From assembly GCA_965231765.1 (NCBI GenBank), contig OZ246887.1, positions 930,001 to 994,000 of the forward strand: 64,000 bases of DNA. Reading direction: 5' to 3'. The notes below the pieces were generated by a model. The model ran no database searches and had not been told where the DNA came from. It was given only the letters and a program-made list of their open reading frames with translations. A program made the translations under genes and the position numbers. Positions 51,987-61,072 of this stretch are shown here, in pieces. This stretch comes from JAAXHF01 sp963665955. Lineage in GTDB: Bacteria; Desulfobacterota; Binatia; Bin18. Positions within the stretch are counted from its first letter, which is position 1; every line of letters starts with the position of its first letter.

Positions 51987-53266
51987 AACGCAGCCTGATC
52001 TATTGTCTATTTTCCCCATTCTTTCTATCCCAACTTGGGTTTGCCTTCGGGCTCGGTACAGTCGCCGTGCCAGCCTGGGCACAAAAAATCGCAGTGGAAG
52101 GCCACGTCGTCCATACCCTATCAGCCAGCGGACCGCTTACTGACGGAGTAGTCCTTATTGTAGACGGCAAAATTACCGCTGTCGGGCTCAGCGCAGCAGT
52201 CCAGATACCCGACGACTATCAACGCCTGCGCGCAGCCGTGGTGACACCTGGGTTCATTGATGCACACTCGACCGTCGGACTGTCCGGTGTCTATAACGTA
52301 GCTGCCGATCAAGACCAAGACGAAGCCACCGACCCGAACCAGGCGGCTCTGCGTGTTATTGATGGCTTTAATCCGGCTGAGCCACTGTTAGATTACTTGC
52401 TCCAACACGGAGTGACTGTCATTCAGACCGGGCCGGGCCGCCGCAACCCGATTGCTGGACAAGCTGGCATTTTTAAAACAGCCGGTAAAACCGTCGCGGC
52501 AATGACGGTCCGTTTTCCGTCAAGCATGCTCTTTAATTTAGGCGAAATCCCCAAAAAGACCTATGCTGAGAAAAAACAGCTCCCCACGACACGGATGGGA
52601 ACAGCCGCCCTCATCCGCCAGGCGCTGCTGGCCGCGCACTATTACAATACACAGCAGCAAGACACACCCCCACAAGGAGAAAACGCTCCGCCAGCGGCCC
52701 GCGACCTACAAAAAGAAGCGCTGGCCCAGGTCGTGCTCGGCGAGCTGCCAGCGCTTTTCACCGCTCACCGCGCGGATGATATTTTGACCGCCATCCGGGT
52801 TGCCAACGAGTTCGGTTTGCAACTCATTCTTGATGCGGCGACGGAGGGCTACCTCATCGCTGAGGCCATTCAAAAAGCCGGCGTGCCAGTGCTTGTCCAC
52901 CCGACCATGCAGCGTGTCAGTAGTCCGGAGACCTTGAACACGAGTGTGGAGAATGCAGCCATCCTGGCTGACAAAGATATCCTTATCGCCATCCAGTCCG
53001 GTTTTGAATCCTATGTACCCAAAACGCGGGTTGTCCTGTTTGAAGCCGCGATTGCTATGGTCAACGGTCTCGGATTTGACCGCGCGCTCCAAGCAATCAC
53101 GCTGGATGCGGCCAAGATTCTGGGCCTTGCTGACCGAGTGGGTTCACTTGAGCCTGGTAAAGATGCAGACGTTGTCCTGTTCAATGGCGACCCGTTTGAG
53201 TATACGTCTCAGGTTGAAGCAGTCGTGCTGAATGGACAGGTCGCCTACCGTAAAGACGCGACATAA
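51983..53266 (+). CDS. Exported amidohydrolase homologue lacking metal ligands
   Basis: 427 residues with signal peptide (1-33, cleavage AWA-QK). Collinear with the upstream protein (FTAHRADDILTAIRVANEFG, IGSLEPGKDADVVLFNGDP equivalents), but the metal motif DTHSH is DAHST, the QHVTEGY histidine is replaced (LDAATEGY), and IHTDDP is IQSGFE. It keeps only scattered ligands and is probably not a metal hydrolase; a structural partner of the upstream enzyme is plausible. ATGA overlap at 51983 and 12-nt spacing to the crotonase gene indicate one operon. Confidence 0.88.
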   Translation: MKRSLIYCLFSPFFLSQLGFAFGLGTVAVPAWAQKIAVEGHVVHTLSASGPLTDGVVLIVDGKITAVGLSAAVQIPDDYQRLRAAVVTPGFIDAHSTVGLSGVYNVAADQDQDEATDPNQAALRVIDGFNPAEPLLDYLLQHGVTVIQTGPGRRNPIAGQAGIFKTAGKTVAAMTVRFPSSMLFNLGEIPKKTYAEKKQLPTTRMGTAALIRQALLAAHYYNTQQQDTPPQGENAPPAARDLQKEALAQVVLGELPALFTAHRADDILTAIRVANEFGLQLILDAATEGYLIAEAIQKAGVPVLVHPTMQRVSSPETLNTSVENAAILADKDILIAIQSGFESYVPKTRVVLFEAAIAMVNGLGFDRALQAITLDAAKILGLADRVGSLEPGKDADVVLFNGDPFEYTSQVEAVVLNGQVAYRKDAT

Positions 53267-53278
53267 AGAGGAGCATAC

Positions 53279-54118
53279 ATGTCAGCACAATCCGCTCATA
53301 CGAATAGTCGTCGGATTGAGACAGGCACAGATCAACTCTTGTGCCGTATCGAAGACGGCGTTGGGGTTGTCACCTTGAACCGCCCGGAAGCTCGGAATGC
53401 CCTGTCCGACAGTCTGACCCCGGCCCTGCGCCGCGTGATTCCCGCGCTGGCAGCCATGTCCGAGGTCGGCTGTCTTCTGCTGACCGGTGCGGGCAACGCC
53501 TTCTGTGCCGGTGGGGATGTCAAGAGTATGAATGCAGGACCCCCGACCGAACAGACAACCGAACAGAAAATCGCGACCTTACGCCACAAGCAGGCGACGC
53601 TGACCGCCATGCTCTACGAGCTGGAAAAACCTGTCATTGCCGCCCTACCCGGTCCGGCTGCTGGAGCAGGCATGTCGATTGCCCTGTCGTGTGATATCCG
53701 CATTGCTGCCGAGAGTGCGTTTATCACTAGCGCCTTCCGCAATATTGGTCTGTCCGGCGATTATGGGGGCAGTTGGTTTCTGACCCAATTGGTAGGGACG
53801 GCTAAAGCCCGAGAGCTGTACTACACCGCAGAACGAGTCAGTGCTCAGGAATGCGAACGGCTTGGTATCGTCAACCGTGTTGTGCCCGATGACAAACTCC
53901 AGGAAGAAGCCATGGCACTCGCCAAACGCATCGCCTCCGGCCCGCCAATCGCGATACGCTATATGAAAGAGAATATGAATCGGGCGGTCACGCAGGATCT
54001 GCGTGCCTGCCTCGACATGGAAGCCGACCGCCTCGTGCGGGTCTCGCAAACCGAAGACTTCCGAGAGGCAGTCAAAGCTTTTGTTGAGAAACGGCCGCCG
54101 ACGTTTCGGGGACGCTAA
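53279..54118 (+). CDS. Enoyl-CoA hydratase/isomerase (crotonase) family protein
   Basis: 279 residues: GAGNAFCAGGDVKSMN and ALPGPAAGAGMSIALSCDIR form the oxyanion hole. The first catalytic Glu position of hydratases reads SAFRNIGLSGDYGG, with no Glu, while the second (TAKARELYYTAE) is present. Likely a CoA-thioester-processing enzyme of altered specificity. ATG 53279 follows AGAGGAGCATAC, 12 nt after the amidohydrolase homologue: the third gene of that operon. Convergent with the LLM gene at 54143. Confidence 0.9.
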   Translation: MSAQSAHTNSRRIETGTDQLLCRIEDGVGVVTLNRPEARNALSDSLTPALRRVIPALAAMSEVGCLLLTGAGNAFCAGGDVKSMNAGPPTEQTTEQKIATLRHKQATLTAMLYELEKPVIAALPGPAAGAGMSIALSCDIRIAAESAFITSAFRNIGLSGDYGGSWFLTQLVGTAKARELYYTAERVSAQECERLGIVNRVVPDDKLQEEAMALAKRIASGPPIAIRYMKENMNRAVTQDLRACLDMEADRLVRVSQTEDFREAVKAFVEKRPPTFRGR

Positions 54119-54142
54119 TCCTTCCAGGCAGACACAGGACTA

Positions 54143-54988
54143 TCACAAAAACTTCGGCACAAACTGGGCATATTTATCCAGCTGGGGGAGGACCTTGTCG
54201 GCTGTTTGAGGCCGTGCGCCAAAAACAACTCGGTCCACGCCGAGGTCTTCATACTGCCGCAGCAGCTCTTCTTTGCCTGGTGCGCTGAAGATGGTAATCG
54301 AGATCTCTCGGGGATCACGACCAGCCTGCTCGGCTCTGCTCCGTAGGTCCTTGATACTCTCGGCCAAATCCTTCATGACCAGACCGATGGGAATCCAGCC
54401 GTCGCAATAGCGCACAACACGGTTCATGCCACTTGAGGTATGGGTGCCCAGGACAATCGGTGGATAGGGTTTTTGGACCGGCTTGGGGTGACACCAGATC
54501 GGATCAAAATTGACAAACTCACCATGATACTCGGCTGCTTCCTCCGTCCAGATGGCCTTCATCGCTTCGATCTTCTCGCGCAGCACTTTCCAGCGACGCT
54601 CGAACGGCGTGCCGTGGTTTTCCATTTCCTCGGCATTCCAGCCACCGCCAATACCAAGAATGAGCCGTCCGTTGGACAGTCGGTCAACTGAAGCAACCTC
54701 TTTGGCCAATTTGATCGGGTCGTGTTCAATCACCAGGCAGATGCCACTCCCGACTTTAATTGTTTTGGTTGCCGCGGCCGCGGCCATCATGGCCACAAAC
54801 AGGTCATGTGCGTGCCAGTATTCTTTGGGCAGCTCGCCACCGATGGGCCACGGACTCTGACGACTGGCTGGAATATGGGTATGTTCGGGGAACCAGACCG
54901 ATTCAAAGCCACGCTCCTCAGATGCACGGGCAAATTCGTCAGGACGCATGGAATAGTCAGTCGAAAACATCATCATGCCGAGTTTCAT
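54143..54988 (-). CDS. LLM-class F420-type oxidoreductase, tandem copy 2
   Basis: 281 residues, MKLGMMMFSTDYSMRPDEFA start. F420-type LLM features: ERGFESVWFPEHTHIP, VGSGICLVIEHDPIKLAKEV, SNGRLILGIGGGWNAEEM, KPYPPIVLGTHTSSGMNR. It is strongly similar along its length to the protein at 55102, from which it is separated by 113 nt containing a palindromic repeat. ATG 54988 follows CCGGAGGCCTCT. Redox substrate unknown. Confidence 0.9.
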   Translation of the reverse strand: MKLGMMMFSTDYSMRPDEFARASEERGFESVWFPEHTHIPASRQSPWPIGGELPKEYWHAHDLFVAMMAAAAATKTIKVGSGICLVIEHDPIKLAKEVASVDRLSNGRLILGIGGGWNAEEMENHGTPFERRWKVLREKIEAMKAIWTEEAAEYHGEFVNFDPIWCHPKPVQKPYPPIVLGTHTSSGMNRVVRYCDGWIPIGLVMKDLAESIKDLRSRAEQAGRDPREISITIFSAPGKEELLRQYEDLGVDRVVFGARPQTADKVLPQLDKYAQFVPKFL

Positions 54989-55048
54989 AGAGGCCTCCGG
55001 AGTGAGGAAAAATTCAGCTTTACGCTGAGTCCAACACCCTCACCCGAG

Positions 55049-55069
55049 CCCTCTCCCTGAGGGAGAGGG
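55049..55069. repeat. GC-rich palindromic element between tandem LLM genes
   Basis: CCCTCTCCC-TGA-GGGAGAGGG, preceded by CCCTCACCCGAG: a perfect 9-bp stem of the CCCTCTCCC/GGGAGAGGG type seen as interspersed repeat in many bacterial genomes. It would also act as a terminator or mRNA stabiliser. Confidence 0.65.
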
Positions 55070-55101
55070 AAGAAGAAAAGACAGGAGAAGAGAGAATCCG
55101 G

Positions 55102-55947
55102 TTAGGAGAACTTGGGCACTGATGCGGCATATTTATCAAGCAGCGGCAGCACCTTGTCTGCGCCTTCGGACGGTGCGCCAAAAACAACCCGCTCGACACC
55201 CAGCTCCTGATACTGGCCGAGCTGTGACTCATTATCGCTTGCCATAAACATCGTAATCGAAAGCTCTTCTGGTGAGCGGCCCGCTTTTTCCGCCCGGCCA
55301 CGCAGGTCAGCCGTCATCTCTTTCACATCCTGCAAACCGCCACCGACGGGGATCCAGCCGTCACAGTAATTCACTACCCGATTCAGACCGCTTGAGGTAT
55401 GGGTCCCCAACAGAATCGGCGGATGGGGCTTCTGGACGGGCTTGGGGTGGCACCAAATCGGGTCAAAATTCACAAATTCGCCGTGGTATTCAGCGTTTTC
55501 TTCCGTCCATATCGCCTTCATTGCCTCGATCTTCTCGCGCAGTATTTTCCAGCGACGATCAAACGGAGTACCGTGGTTTTCCATTTCTTCGGCATTCCAG
55601 CCACCGCCAATGCCAAAGAGCAGACGCCCGTTCGACAGCATGTCAACCGACGCGACTTCTTTGGCCAATTTGATCGGATCATGCTCAATAACCAAACAGA
55701 TACCACTGCCGACCTTAATTGTCTTCGTCGCTGCGGCCGCAGCCATCAGAGACACAAACAGATCATGGGTATGCCAATAATCGGGCGGCAACTCTCCGCC
55801 CAACGGCCAGGGACTCTTGCGGCTGGCTGGGATATGCGTGTGCTCCGGGTACCATACCGACTCAAAGCCCCTCTCTTCACATTCCTTGGCAAACTGGTCC
55901 GGTGGCACCGCATAATCCGTCGCAAACATTGCAACACCAAGTTTCAT
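55102..55947 (-). CDS. LLM-class F420-type oxidoreductase, tandem copy 1
   Basis: 281 residues, MKLGVAMFATDYAVPPDQFA start. The same motif series as its neighbour (ERGFESVWYPEHTHIP, VGSGICLVIEHDPIKLAKEV, KPHPPILLGTHTSSGLNR); the two clearly arose by tandem duplication. Differences cluster at 225-265, likely the substrate side. ATG 55947 follows AAAAAGGAGGAAGGT, preferred over an in-frame ATG at 56019. Confidence 0.9.
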   Translation of the reverse strand: MKLGVAMFATDYAVPPDQFAKECEERGFESVWYPEHTHIPASRKSPWPLGGELPPDYWHTHDLFVSLMAAAAATKTIKVGSGICLVIEHDPIKLAKEVASVDMLSNGRLLFGIGGGWNAEEMENHGTPFDRRWKILREKIEAMKAIWTEENAEYHGEFVNFDPIWCHPKPVQKPHPPILLGTHTSSGLNRVVNYCDGWIPVGGGLQDVKEMTADLRGRAEKAGRSPEELSITMFMASDNESQLGQYQELGVERVVFGAPSEGADKVLPLLDKYAASVPKFS

Positions 55948-56126
55948 ACCTTCCTCCTTTTTGGGACGATTCAAATAGCTCTTAGTGCCTTTCATGCCAA
56001 GTTGCGGGAGGCAGGTCAACCATAAACCTCTCCCCTGACGACGCCCCCACCCGGATCATCCAGCAAGATAACTTGCAGGGTTCGGAAGGAAAGAGTATGC
56101 GGGGAGTGAACAGAAGGAGGCGCTCC

Positions 56127-56744
56127 ATGCTCAAAATCCACCATCATCCGCTGTCTACATTTTCCCGCCGGGTCCGTATTGCGCTCATTGAAAAAGGCTT
56201 GGATACACAGACCGAGTTTGTTGAAATCGATATGACGGCTGGGGCTCACAAGCAGCAGCCGTATCTGTCGCTGAATCCGTATGGCCGGGTGCCAACTCTG
56301 GAAGAAGACGACGGCTTTGTGCTGTACGAATCCACAGCCATTTTGGAGTATTTGGAAGCAACCCACCCAACACCCCCACTCGTGCCATCTGATACGCGTG
56401 AACGTGTCCGCGTATCGCAGCACATGAAGCTGTGCGACCTCCAACTTGCGCGGCAAACCGGCACCATTATCTTTCCTAAACGTTTTCTGCCCAAAGAGAG
56501 ATGGAACGAAGCCGTCATGGCTCAGGCCAAACAGGACATTGAGAGCCACCTGGAGATTCTTGACCATGAGCTGCTGGGCAAAGACTACGTGGTCGGCAAT
56601 AGCTACAGCTTAGTTGAAATCTGCTACACCCCGTTTGTTGAATTCTTGCCCCTCATGGAAATTACCCCTCCACCTCACGTCGCGTCTTGGACGGCCCGGA
56701 TACTCGCTCGACAGAGTGCCCAAGCAACAAAACCAGCTCACTAG
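56127..56744 (+). CDS. Glutathione S-transferase family protein
   Basis: 205 residues: N-terminal thioredoxin-like domain (about 1-78: KIHHHPLSTFSRRVRIALIEKG, the cis-Pro loop GRVPTLEEDDGFVLYESTAILEYLE) and a helical C-terminal domain. Ser9/Thr10 near the start are candidate activating residues. It detoxifies electrophiles or dehalogenates in related pathways. ATG 56127 follows CAGAAGGAGGCGC. Divergent from the tandem LLM genes, followed 50 nt later by an amidohydrolase. Confidence 0.88.
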   Translation: MLKIHHHPLSTFSRRVRIALIEKGLDTQTEFVEIDMTAGAHKQQPYLSLNPYGRVPTLEEDDGFVLYESTAILEYLEATHPTPPLVPSDTRERVRVSQHMKLCDLQLARQTGTIIFPKRFLPKERWNEAVMAQAKQDIESHLEILDHELLGKDYVVGNSYSLVEICYTPFVEFLPLMEITPPPHVASWTARILARQSAQATKPAH

Positions 56745-56793
56745 ACCGTCAAATTCCCAAATCCAGTGACATTCGAGTAGGAGTACAACGTCT

Positions 56794-57939
56794 ATGTCAA
56801 AACCTCTTGTGATTGATGCCGATGGGCATATTTTAGAACCACCTGATCTGTGGGAACGCTATCTTGAACCCCAATACCGCGACCGGGCTATGCGTCTTGC
56901 GGTAGACGAGCAAGGACTTGAATATCTTGAAATCGACCAGCAAAAGAGCCAGCTTCTCCAAGGCGGGACAATCGGTATTCTGGGGGGCGCGTATCAGGAC
57001 CCGCGGGAGATCATGACTCCCGGCAAACTGACCTACTGGGAAGTCGCCCAACGCACCCAAGGGGGCATTGATCCTAGCGTCCGCATTCAGGAAATGGACG
57101 AACAGGGCATTGATATCGCCATTCTGTACCCGACGATTGGCATCTGCTGGGAGGGCGAGTGTCGCGACCCAGAGCTGTCAGCCGCCTATTGCCGGGCGTA
57201 TAATAACTATTTGCTCGATTTTTGCTCCGGCCATCCGGACCGCCTGATTCCGATTGCCCAGATTAATCTGCGCGACGTGAACCTGGCCATCGCCGAGATT
57301 GAGCGCCTCAAGGACACAGTCAAAGGGCTGTTTTATACCCCCTTCCCGAGCAACGGCATTCCGATTGGCGCCGCGTATTACGATCCGTTCTGGGCGTGTG
57401 TCGAGGCATCTGGTCTGCCCATCTCGACCCATGTGCAAGTCCGACCGGACTTTCTGGGTAACGGCTTATACCGGCACACGACCATGCCGACCGCAGAAGA
57501 AAATTCCATGTGGTATATCTTCATGCAGATCACCGAGGATTCGCGCTTGGGACTCAACTGCCTGTTTCAAGGCGGCGTGCTGGAGCGCTTTCCAGCCCTA
57601 CGTTACGTTGTGCTAGAAATCGGTTGTGGCTGGCTGCCTGGTTGGATGGAACGAGCCGATGGTAAATATGAAGCGTTTTCTTTTAGCACGTCGATGAACC
57701 AAAAACCGAGCGAGCTGTTTCGTAAGAACTGCTGGATCGCGGCCGATGTTGACGAAGTCATGATTCCCGAAGTGAGCAAATGGATTGGTGCCCAGCGGAT
57801 GCTGTGGGCCACCGATTACCCTCATCTCGATGCGCATAAGAACCCACTCATTGAGCTGAACAAACAGATGCGTGGTCTGTCACAAACTGACCAAGAATGG
57901 ATTCTCGGCAAAGCGGCGGCTGAGTTATACCGGCTGTAG
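56794..57939 (+). CDS. Amidohydrolase_2 (ACMSD-like) metal-dependent hydrolase
   Basis: 381 residues starting KPLVIDADGHILEPPDLWERYL, the N-terminal motif of a large uncharacterised branch of ACMSD/amidohydrolase-2 enzymes in which the usual D-x-H-x-H is D-A-D-G-H. Further elements are RIQEMDEQGIDIAILYPT, ISTHVQVRPDF and ATDYPHLDAHKN with the catalytic Asp. Members decarboxylate or hydrolyse aromatic or hydroxyacid substrates. Such genes often sit beside LLM genes, as here. ATG 56794 follows AGTAGGAGTAC. Confidence 0.88.
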   Translation: MSKPLVIDADGHILEPPDLWERYLEPQYRDRAMRLAVDEQGLEYLEIDQQKSQLLQGGTIGILGGAYQDPREIMTPGKLTYWEVAQRTQGGIDPSVRIQEMDEQGIDIAILYPTIGICWEGECRDPELSAAYCRAYNNYLLDFCSGHPDRLIPIAQINLRDVNLAIAEIERLKDTVKGLFYTPFPSNGIPIGAAYYDPFWACVEASGLPISTHVQVRPDFLGNGLYRHTTMPTAEENSMWYIFMQITEDSRLGLNCLFQGGVLERFPALRYVVLEIGCGWLPGWMERADGKYEAFSFSTSMNQKPSELFRKNCWIAADVDEVMIPEVSKWIGAQRMLWATDYPHLDAHKNPLIELNKQMRGLSQTDQEWILGKAAAELYRL

Positions 57940-58073
57940 GAGCACCGGACAGAAAGGAGGAGGCCCACGCCAGGCACCAACACATTGACACAGGTCGCAA
58001 TCCCCCCTATCCAAGGGATCTATTTATTACCTTAATCATCGGCAAAAGCGGTAGAGACATAAGGAGGCAGTGT

Positions 58074-59120
58074 ATGAATTTTGGACTGCTCACTCTGTTT
58101 GATTATTACCCGGAGGACTGCTCAGCACAGGATTATTACAGCTTTTTACTAGACGAGATTGCATATGCCGAAGAACTTGGCTTCGACATGGTATGGCTCG
58201 GCGAACACCATTTCTGCAATTATCTGTGTCCTTCGCCGCAGGTCTTTGCCGCGTCGGTTGCTCAGCGGACAAACCAGATGCGGATTGGCACTGCAGTTGT
58301 CCTTCTTCCCCTGCACGACCCAGTCCGCCTCGCTGAAGACTATGCCATGGTTGATGTGTTGAGCGGTGGACGGCTCGACTTTGGTGTCAGCCGAGGGTTC
58401 CAGAAAACGAGCTACGACGGTTTTAATCTGCCAATGAACGAGAGCCGCCAGCGCTTTGACGAAGGCATTGAAATTATTGACCAAGCCTGGAGCCAAGACG
58501 CCGTGACCTATACGGGCCAGTACCGCCAGGTCAACCAGCTTCCAGTCCTGCCCCGTCCGGTGCAAAACCCACGCCCACCAATTTGGATTGGGGCTGGCAT
58601 AACGCCAGAATCATACGAGTTTGCCGCTGCGCATGGCTATAACCTGATGTTAGCCTCAATCCTGGCACCGATCGCCCAATTTGCACCGTTCGTGCAGACC
58701 TACCGCGCTGGTCTGGAAGCCGCGGGCTATGATCCTAGTCAGGTTTCCGTATCCACTGGCAATCATTGTTATGTCGGCACCTCACGCGCTCAGGCCAAGG
58801 AAGTCTGGGAAAAACACTATCTGCGCTATTTGCACTTTGTGGCAACGTTGATCGAAAACAAAGACTACGAAGGCGCAACCCAATTCAAATCCTTCCGGGG
58901 CGTGAAGACTTTTCTGGAAAAGGTTGATTTTGAGCAGGCCCGGTCTGCCCTGGCAATCTGTGGCGATACCGAAGAGTGCATTGATCGGGTGGCGGAAGCC
59001 AAAGAACTGGTCGGCAATACCCATCACTGGATCTATACTGACCTGGGTGGTTTGCCGCGGGAAGAAGTCTGGGCGTCTTTACGACGTTTTGCTGAGAAGG
59101 TGATGCCCAAATTTCGATAG
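58074..59120 (+). CDS. LLM-class flavin-dependent oxidoreductase
   Basis: 348 residues: MNFGLLTLFDYYPEDCSAQD, YAEELGFDMVWLGEHHF, RIGTAVVLLPLHDPVRLAEDYAMVDVLSGGR in the FMN strands, SRGFQKTSYDGF and NPRPPIWIGAG. Closest in style to the 45577 protein (luciferase-like group with GEHHF). ATG 58074 follows CATAAGGAGGCAGTG. Followed by a flavoprotein hydroxylase-like gene on the same strand, a possible two-component monooxygenase set. Confidence 0.88.
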   Translation: MNFGLLTLFDYYPEDCSAQDYYSFLLDEIAYAEELGFDMVWLGEHHFCNYLCPSPQVFAASVAQRTNQMRIGTAVVLLPLHDPVRLAEDYAMVDVLSGGRLDFGVSRGFQKTSYDGFNLPMNESRQRFDEGIEIIDQAWSQDAVTYTGQYRQVNQLPVLPRPVQNPRPPIWIGAGITPESYEFAAAHGYNLMLASILAPIAQFAPFVQTYRAGLEAAGYDPSQVSVSTGNHCYVGTSRAQAKEVWEKHYLRYLHFVATLIENKDYEGATQFKSFRGVKTFLEKVDFEQARSALAICGDTEECIDRVAEAKELVGNTHHWIYTDLGGLPREEVWASLRRFAEKVMPKFR

Positions 59121-59205
59121 TGTTCGACAGGGTGTGGCAGTGTACTGGTCACACACGAGAGACGCCCCATCCGGGTGTCTCTCCATCTCTGAGGAAGCAG
59201 CCAGC

Positions 59206-60372
59206 ATGACAACCACAACAACTGACCTCCTTGAAGCCGCCCGCGCCCTTGCTCCACTGATTCGTTCTCGGATGAGCCAGATGGAGACGGACCGCCGCTT
59301 GCCGCCGGAGCTTGCCCAAGCTATGGCTGAGGTCGGTCTCTTCCGCTCAATGCTTCCCACCAGCTTAGGTGGCCTAGAAATGGATCTTATCCCGGCGTTG
59401 CACGTCTTTGAAACAGTCGCCCAGGTAGACGGTTCGGCTGGCTGGTGCGCCATGATTGGCGCAACCGGCGGAACAACGAGTGCTTTCTTAACGGAAGAGG
59501 TTGCCCGGGAAATCTATGCCAGTGACCCGAATGTCGTCACGGCAGGTGCGATCGCTCCAAATGGCACAGCTCAGCCGACAGATGGCGGTTACCGAGTGAC
59601 GGGCCGCTGGCCGTTTAACAGCGGCTGCCAGCACAGTCAGTGGCTGATGGGCACGAGTGTCGTGATAGAAAACGACGAGCCCCGCACGCTACCAAACGGC
59701 TACCCGGAAACGCGGATGATGATTTTTCCGGCATCTGACGTCGACATTCTCGATACCTGGTCGGTATCTGGTCTACGCGGGAGCGGGAGCCACGATATTG
59801 CCGTGCAAGACGTGTTTGTTCCTGAAGAACGTGCTGTGGCCTACGGAGCAGGCAAACGCTACCAGTCAGGGCCACTGTATGCCTTTCCTCTTTTTGGACT
59901 GCTGGCTACCAGCGTTGCCAGCGTTGCAACTGGCATGGCCCGGGGAGCTATCGACACCTTTGTCGAGCTGGCACAAACAAAACATTTGACCGGCAGCCGT
60001 CGCTTGATTAACCAGCGCTCAGTCGTCCAGCTCCAAGTCGCGCAGGCTGAAGCACTTTTGAGGGCAGGCCGCGCGTTTATGTTTGAGACGGTCCAGGACG
60101 TGTGGACCAAGATCAGCGCTGGGGAAAAAACAACCCAGCAGGATAAAGCCTTGCTACGACTGTCCGCCTGCCACGCCACAACAGCATCCGCACAAGCCAT
60201 TGACCTGATGTATCAAGCAGCCGGAACTGGAGCGATTTGGGACAGCAGTCCGATCCAGCGCTATTTCCGCGATGTACATATGATCACCCAGCATGCCGTA
60301 GTCGCCTTGCCGATTTCAGAAGTCGCGGGAAAAGTCTTGCTCGGGCTCGATCCGAAATTTCCAATGCTGTAG
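59206..60372 (+). CDS. Acyl-CoA dehydrogenase-fold flavoprotein (HpaH/DszC-like monooxygenase)
   Basis: 388 residues with the ACAD fold: N-terminal helical domain, a mid beta-domain (VTGRWPFNSGCQHSQWLMG, SVSGLRGSGSHDIAVQDVFVP) and C-terminal helices ending GAIWDSSPIQRYFRDVHMITQHAV. The WPFNSG and RGSGSHD strings typify the flavin-dependent hydroxylase group (HpaH, pigment-production hydroxylases, DszC) rather than true dehydrogenases, since the acyl-CoA catalytic Glu is not apparent. Start 59206 has AGGAAG upstream; an earlier in-frame start at 59134 is weaker. Confidence 0.82.
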   Translation: MTTTTTDLLEAARALAPLIRSRMSQMETDRRLPPELAQAMAEVGLFRSMLPTSLGGLEMDLIPALHVFETVAQVDGSAGWCAMIGATGGTTSAFLTEEVAREIYASDPNVVTAGAIAPNGTAQPTDGGYRVTGRWPFNSGCQHSQWLMGTSVVIENDEPRTLPNGYPETRMMIFPASDVDILDTWSVSGLRGSGSHDIAVQDVFVPEERAVAYGAGKRYQSGPLYAFPLFGLLATSVASVATGMARGAIDTFVELAQTKHLTGSRRLINQRSVVQLQVAQAEALLRAGRAFMFETVQDVWTKISAGEKTTQQDKALLRLSACHATTASAQAIDLMYQAAGTGAIWDSSPIQRYFRDVHMITQHAVVALPISEVAGKVLLGLDPKFPML

Positions 60373-60376
60373 TCCA

Positions 60377-60550
60377 CTATGACTGTGCCCGCAGCCCCAG
60401 CGTTTCAGCGAGAGTCGAGCGCTGGACTTCATGCTTCCCGCCAGGAATGTGTAGATTGTGCGCAATCTGGAAGAGTGTGTTGATTTCTGAGTTTCTCATG
60501 ATGCCTGCCCCAGCAGGAATGGGTGAGGTCAAAACCTGTTGGGCAATGCG
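60377..60550 (-). pseudogene. Possible remnant of an acyl-CoA dehydrogenase C-terminus
   Basis: A minus-strand frame of about 60 codons ends IPGGKHEVQRSTLAETLGL, resembling the GG-HEIQR-IAER-LGL end of acyl-CoA dehydrogenases. Nothing upstream continues the enzyme, and the plus-strand MsrB gene lies where the rest should be. Short similarity, so tentative. Confidence 0.3.
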
Positions 60551-60588
60551 TTCGCCCATGCTAATAGGATGGAGAGGAGGTTATCAGT

Positions 60589-60996
60589 ATGGCCAGAAAA
60601 ATCGAAAAAACCGAAGAACAATGGAAAGCGGAACTCACCCCAGCCCAGTTTGCCGTGTGTCGGGGCAAAGGCACCGAACCGGCCTTTACCGGTGAGTATG
60701 CCCACTCCAAAGATCCGGGTATTTACCAATGTTCGTGCTGCGGGGCAGACTTGTTTGAAGCAGACACCAAGTTCGAGTCTGGCACAGGCTGGCCCAGCTT
60801 TTGGCAGCCGCTGGATGCCGACAGCGTCGAAACCGAGCAGGACCGGAGTTATGGCATGGTGCGCACCGAGGCTATGTGCAGTTCGTGTGGTGCTCATCTC
60901 GGTCACGTGTTCGAAGATGGCCCGCAGCCAACTGGTTTACGCTATTGCATGAATTCAGTGTCGCTGAATCTTGTGCCCAAAGAGGGCAAAGAATAG
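60589..60996 (+). CDS. msrB: Peptide-methionine (R)-S-oxide reductase
   Basis: 135 residues; reduces R-methionine sulfoxide in proteins. Two CxxC zinc pairs (C48/C51 and C97/C100), FESGTGWPSFWQP, HLGHVFEDGPQPTGLRYC with catalytic C120 and MNSVSL are all present. The resolving Cys of some MsrBs is not obvious. Full family length. ATG 60589 follows GAGAGGAGGTTATC. Cytoplasmic, no signal peptide. Confidence 0.96.
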   Translation: MARKIEKTEEQWKAELTPAQFAVCRGKGTEPAFTGEYAHSKDPGIYQCSCCGADLFEADTKFESGTGWPSFWQPLDADSVETEQDRSYGMVRTEAMCSSCGAHLGHVFEDGPQPTGLRYCMNSVSLNLVPKEGKE

Positions 60997-61072
60997 CCTC
61001 GGCTGCTGTCTGTCTCTCTCAGACGGGTCTTAAACAGTGGACCTTGATGAACAGAGACGGACAAGGCGACAT

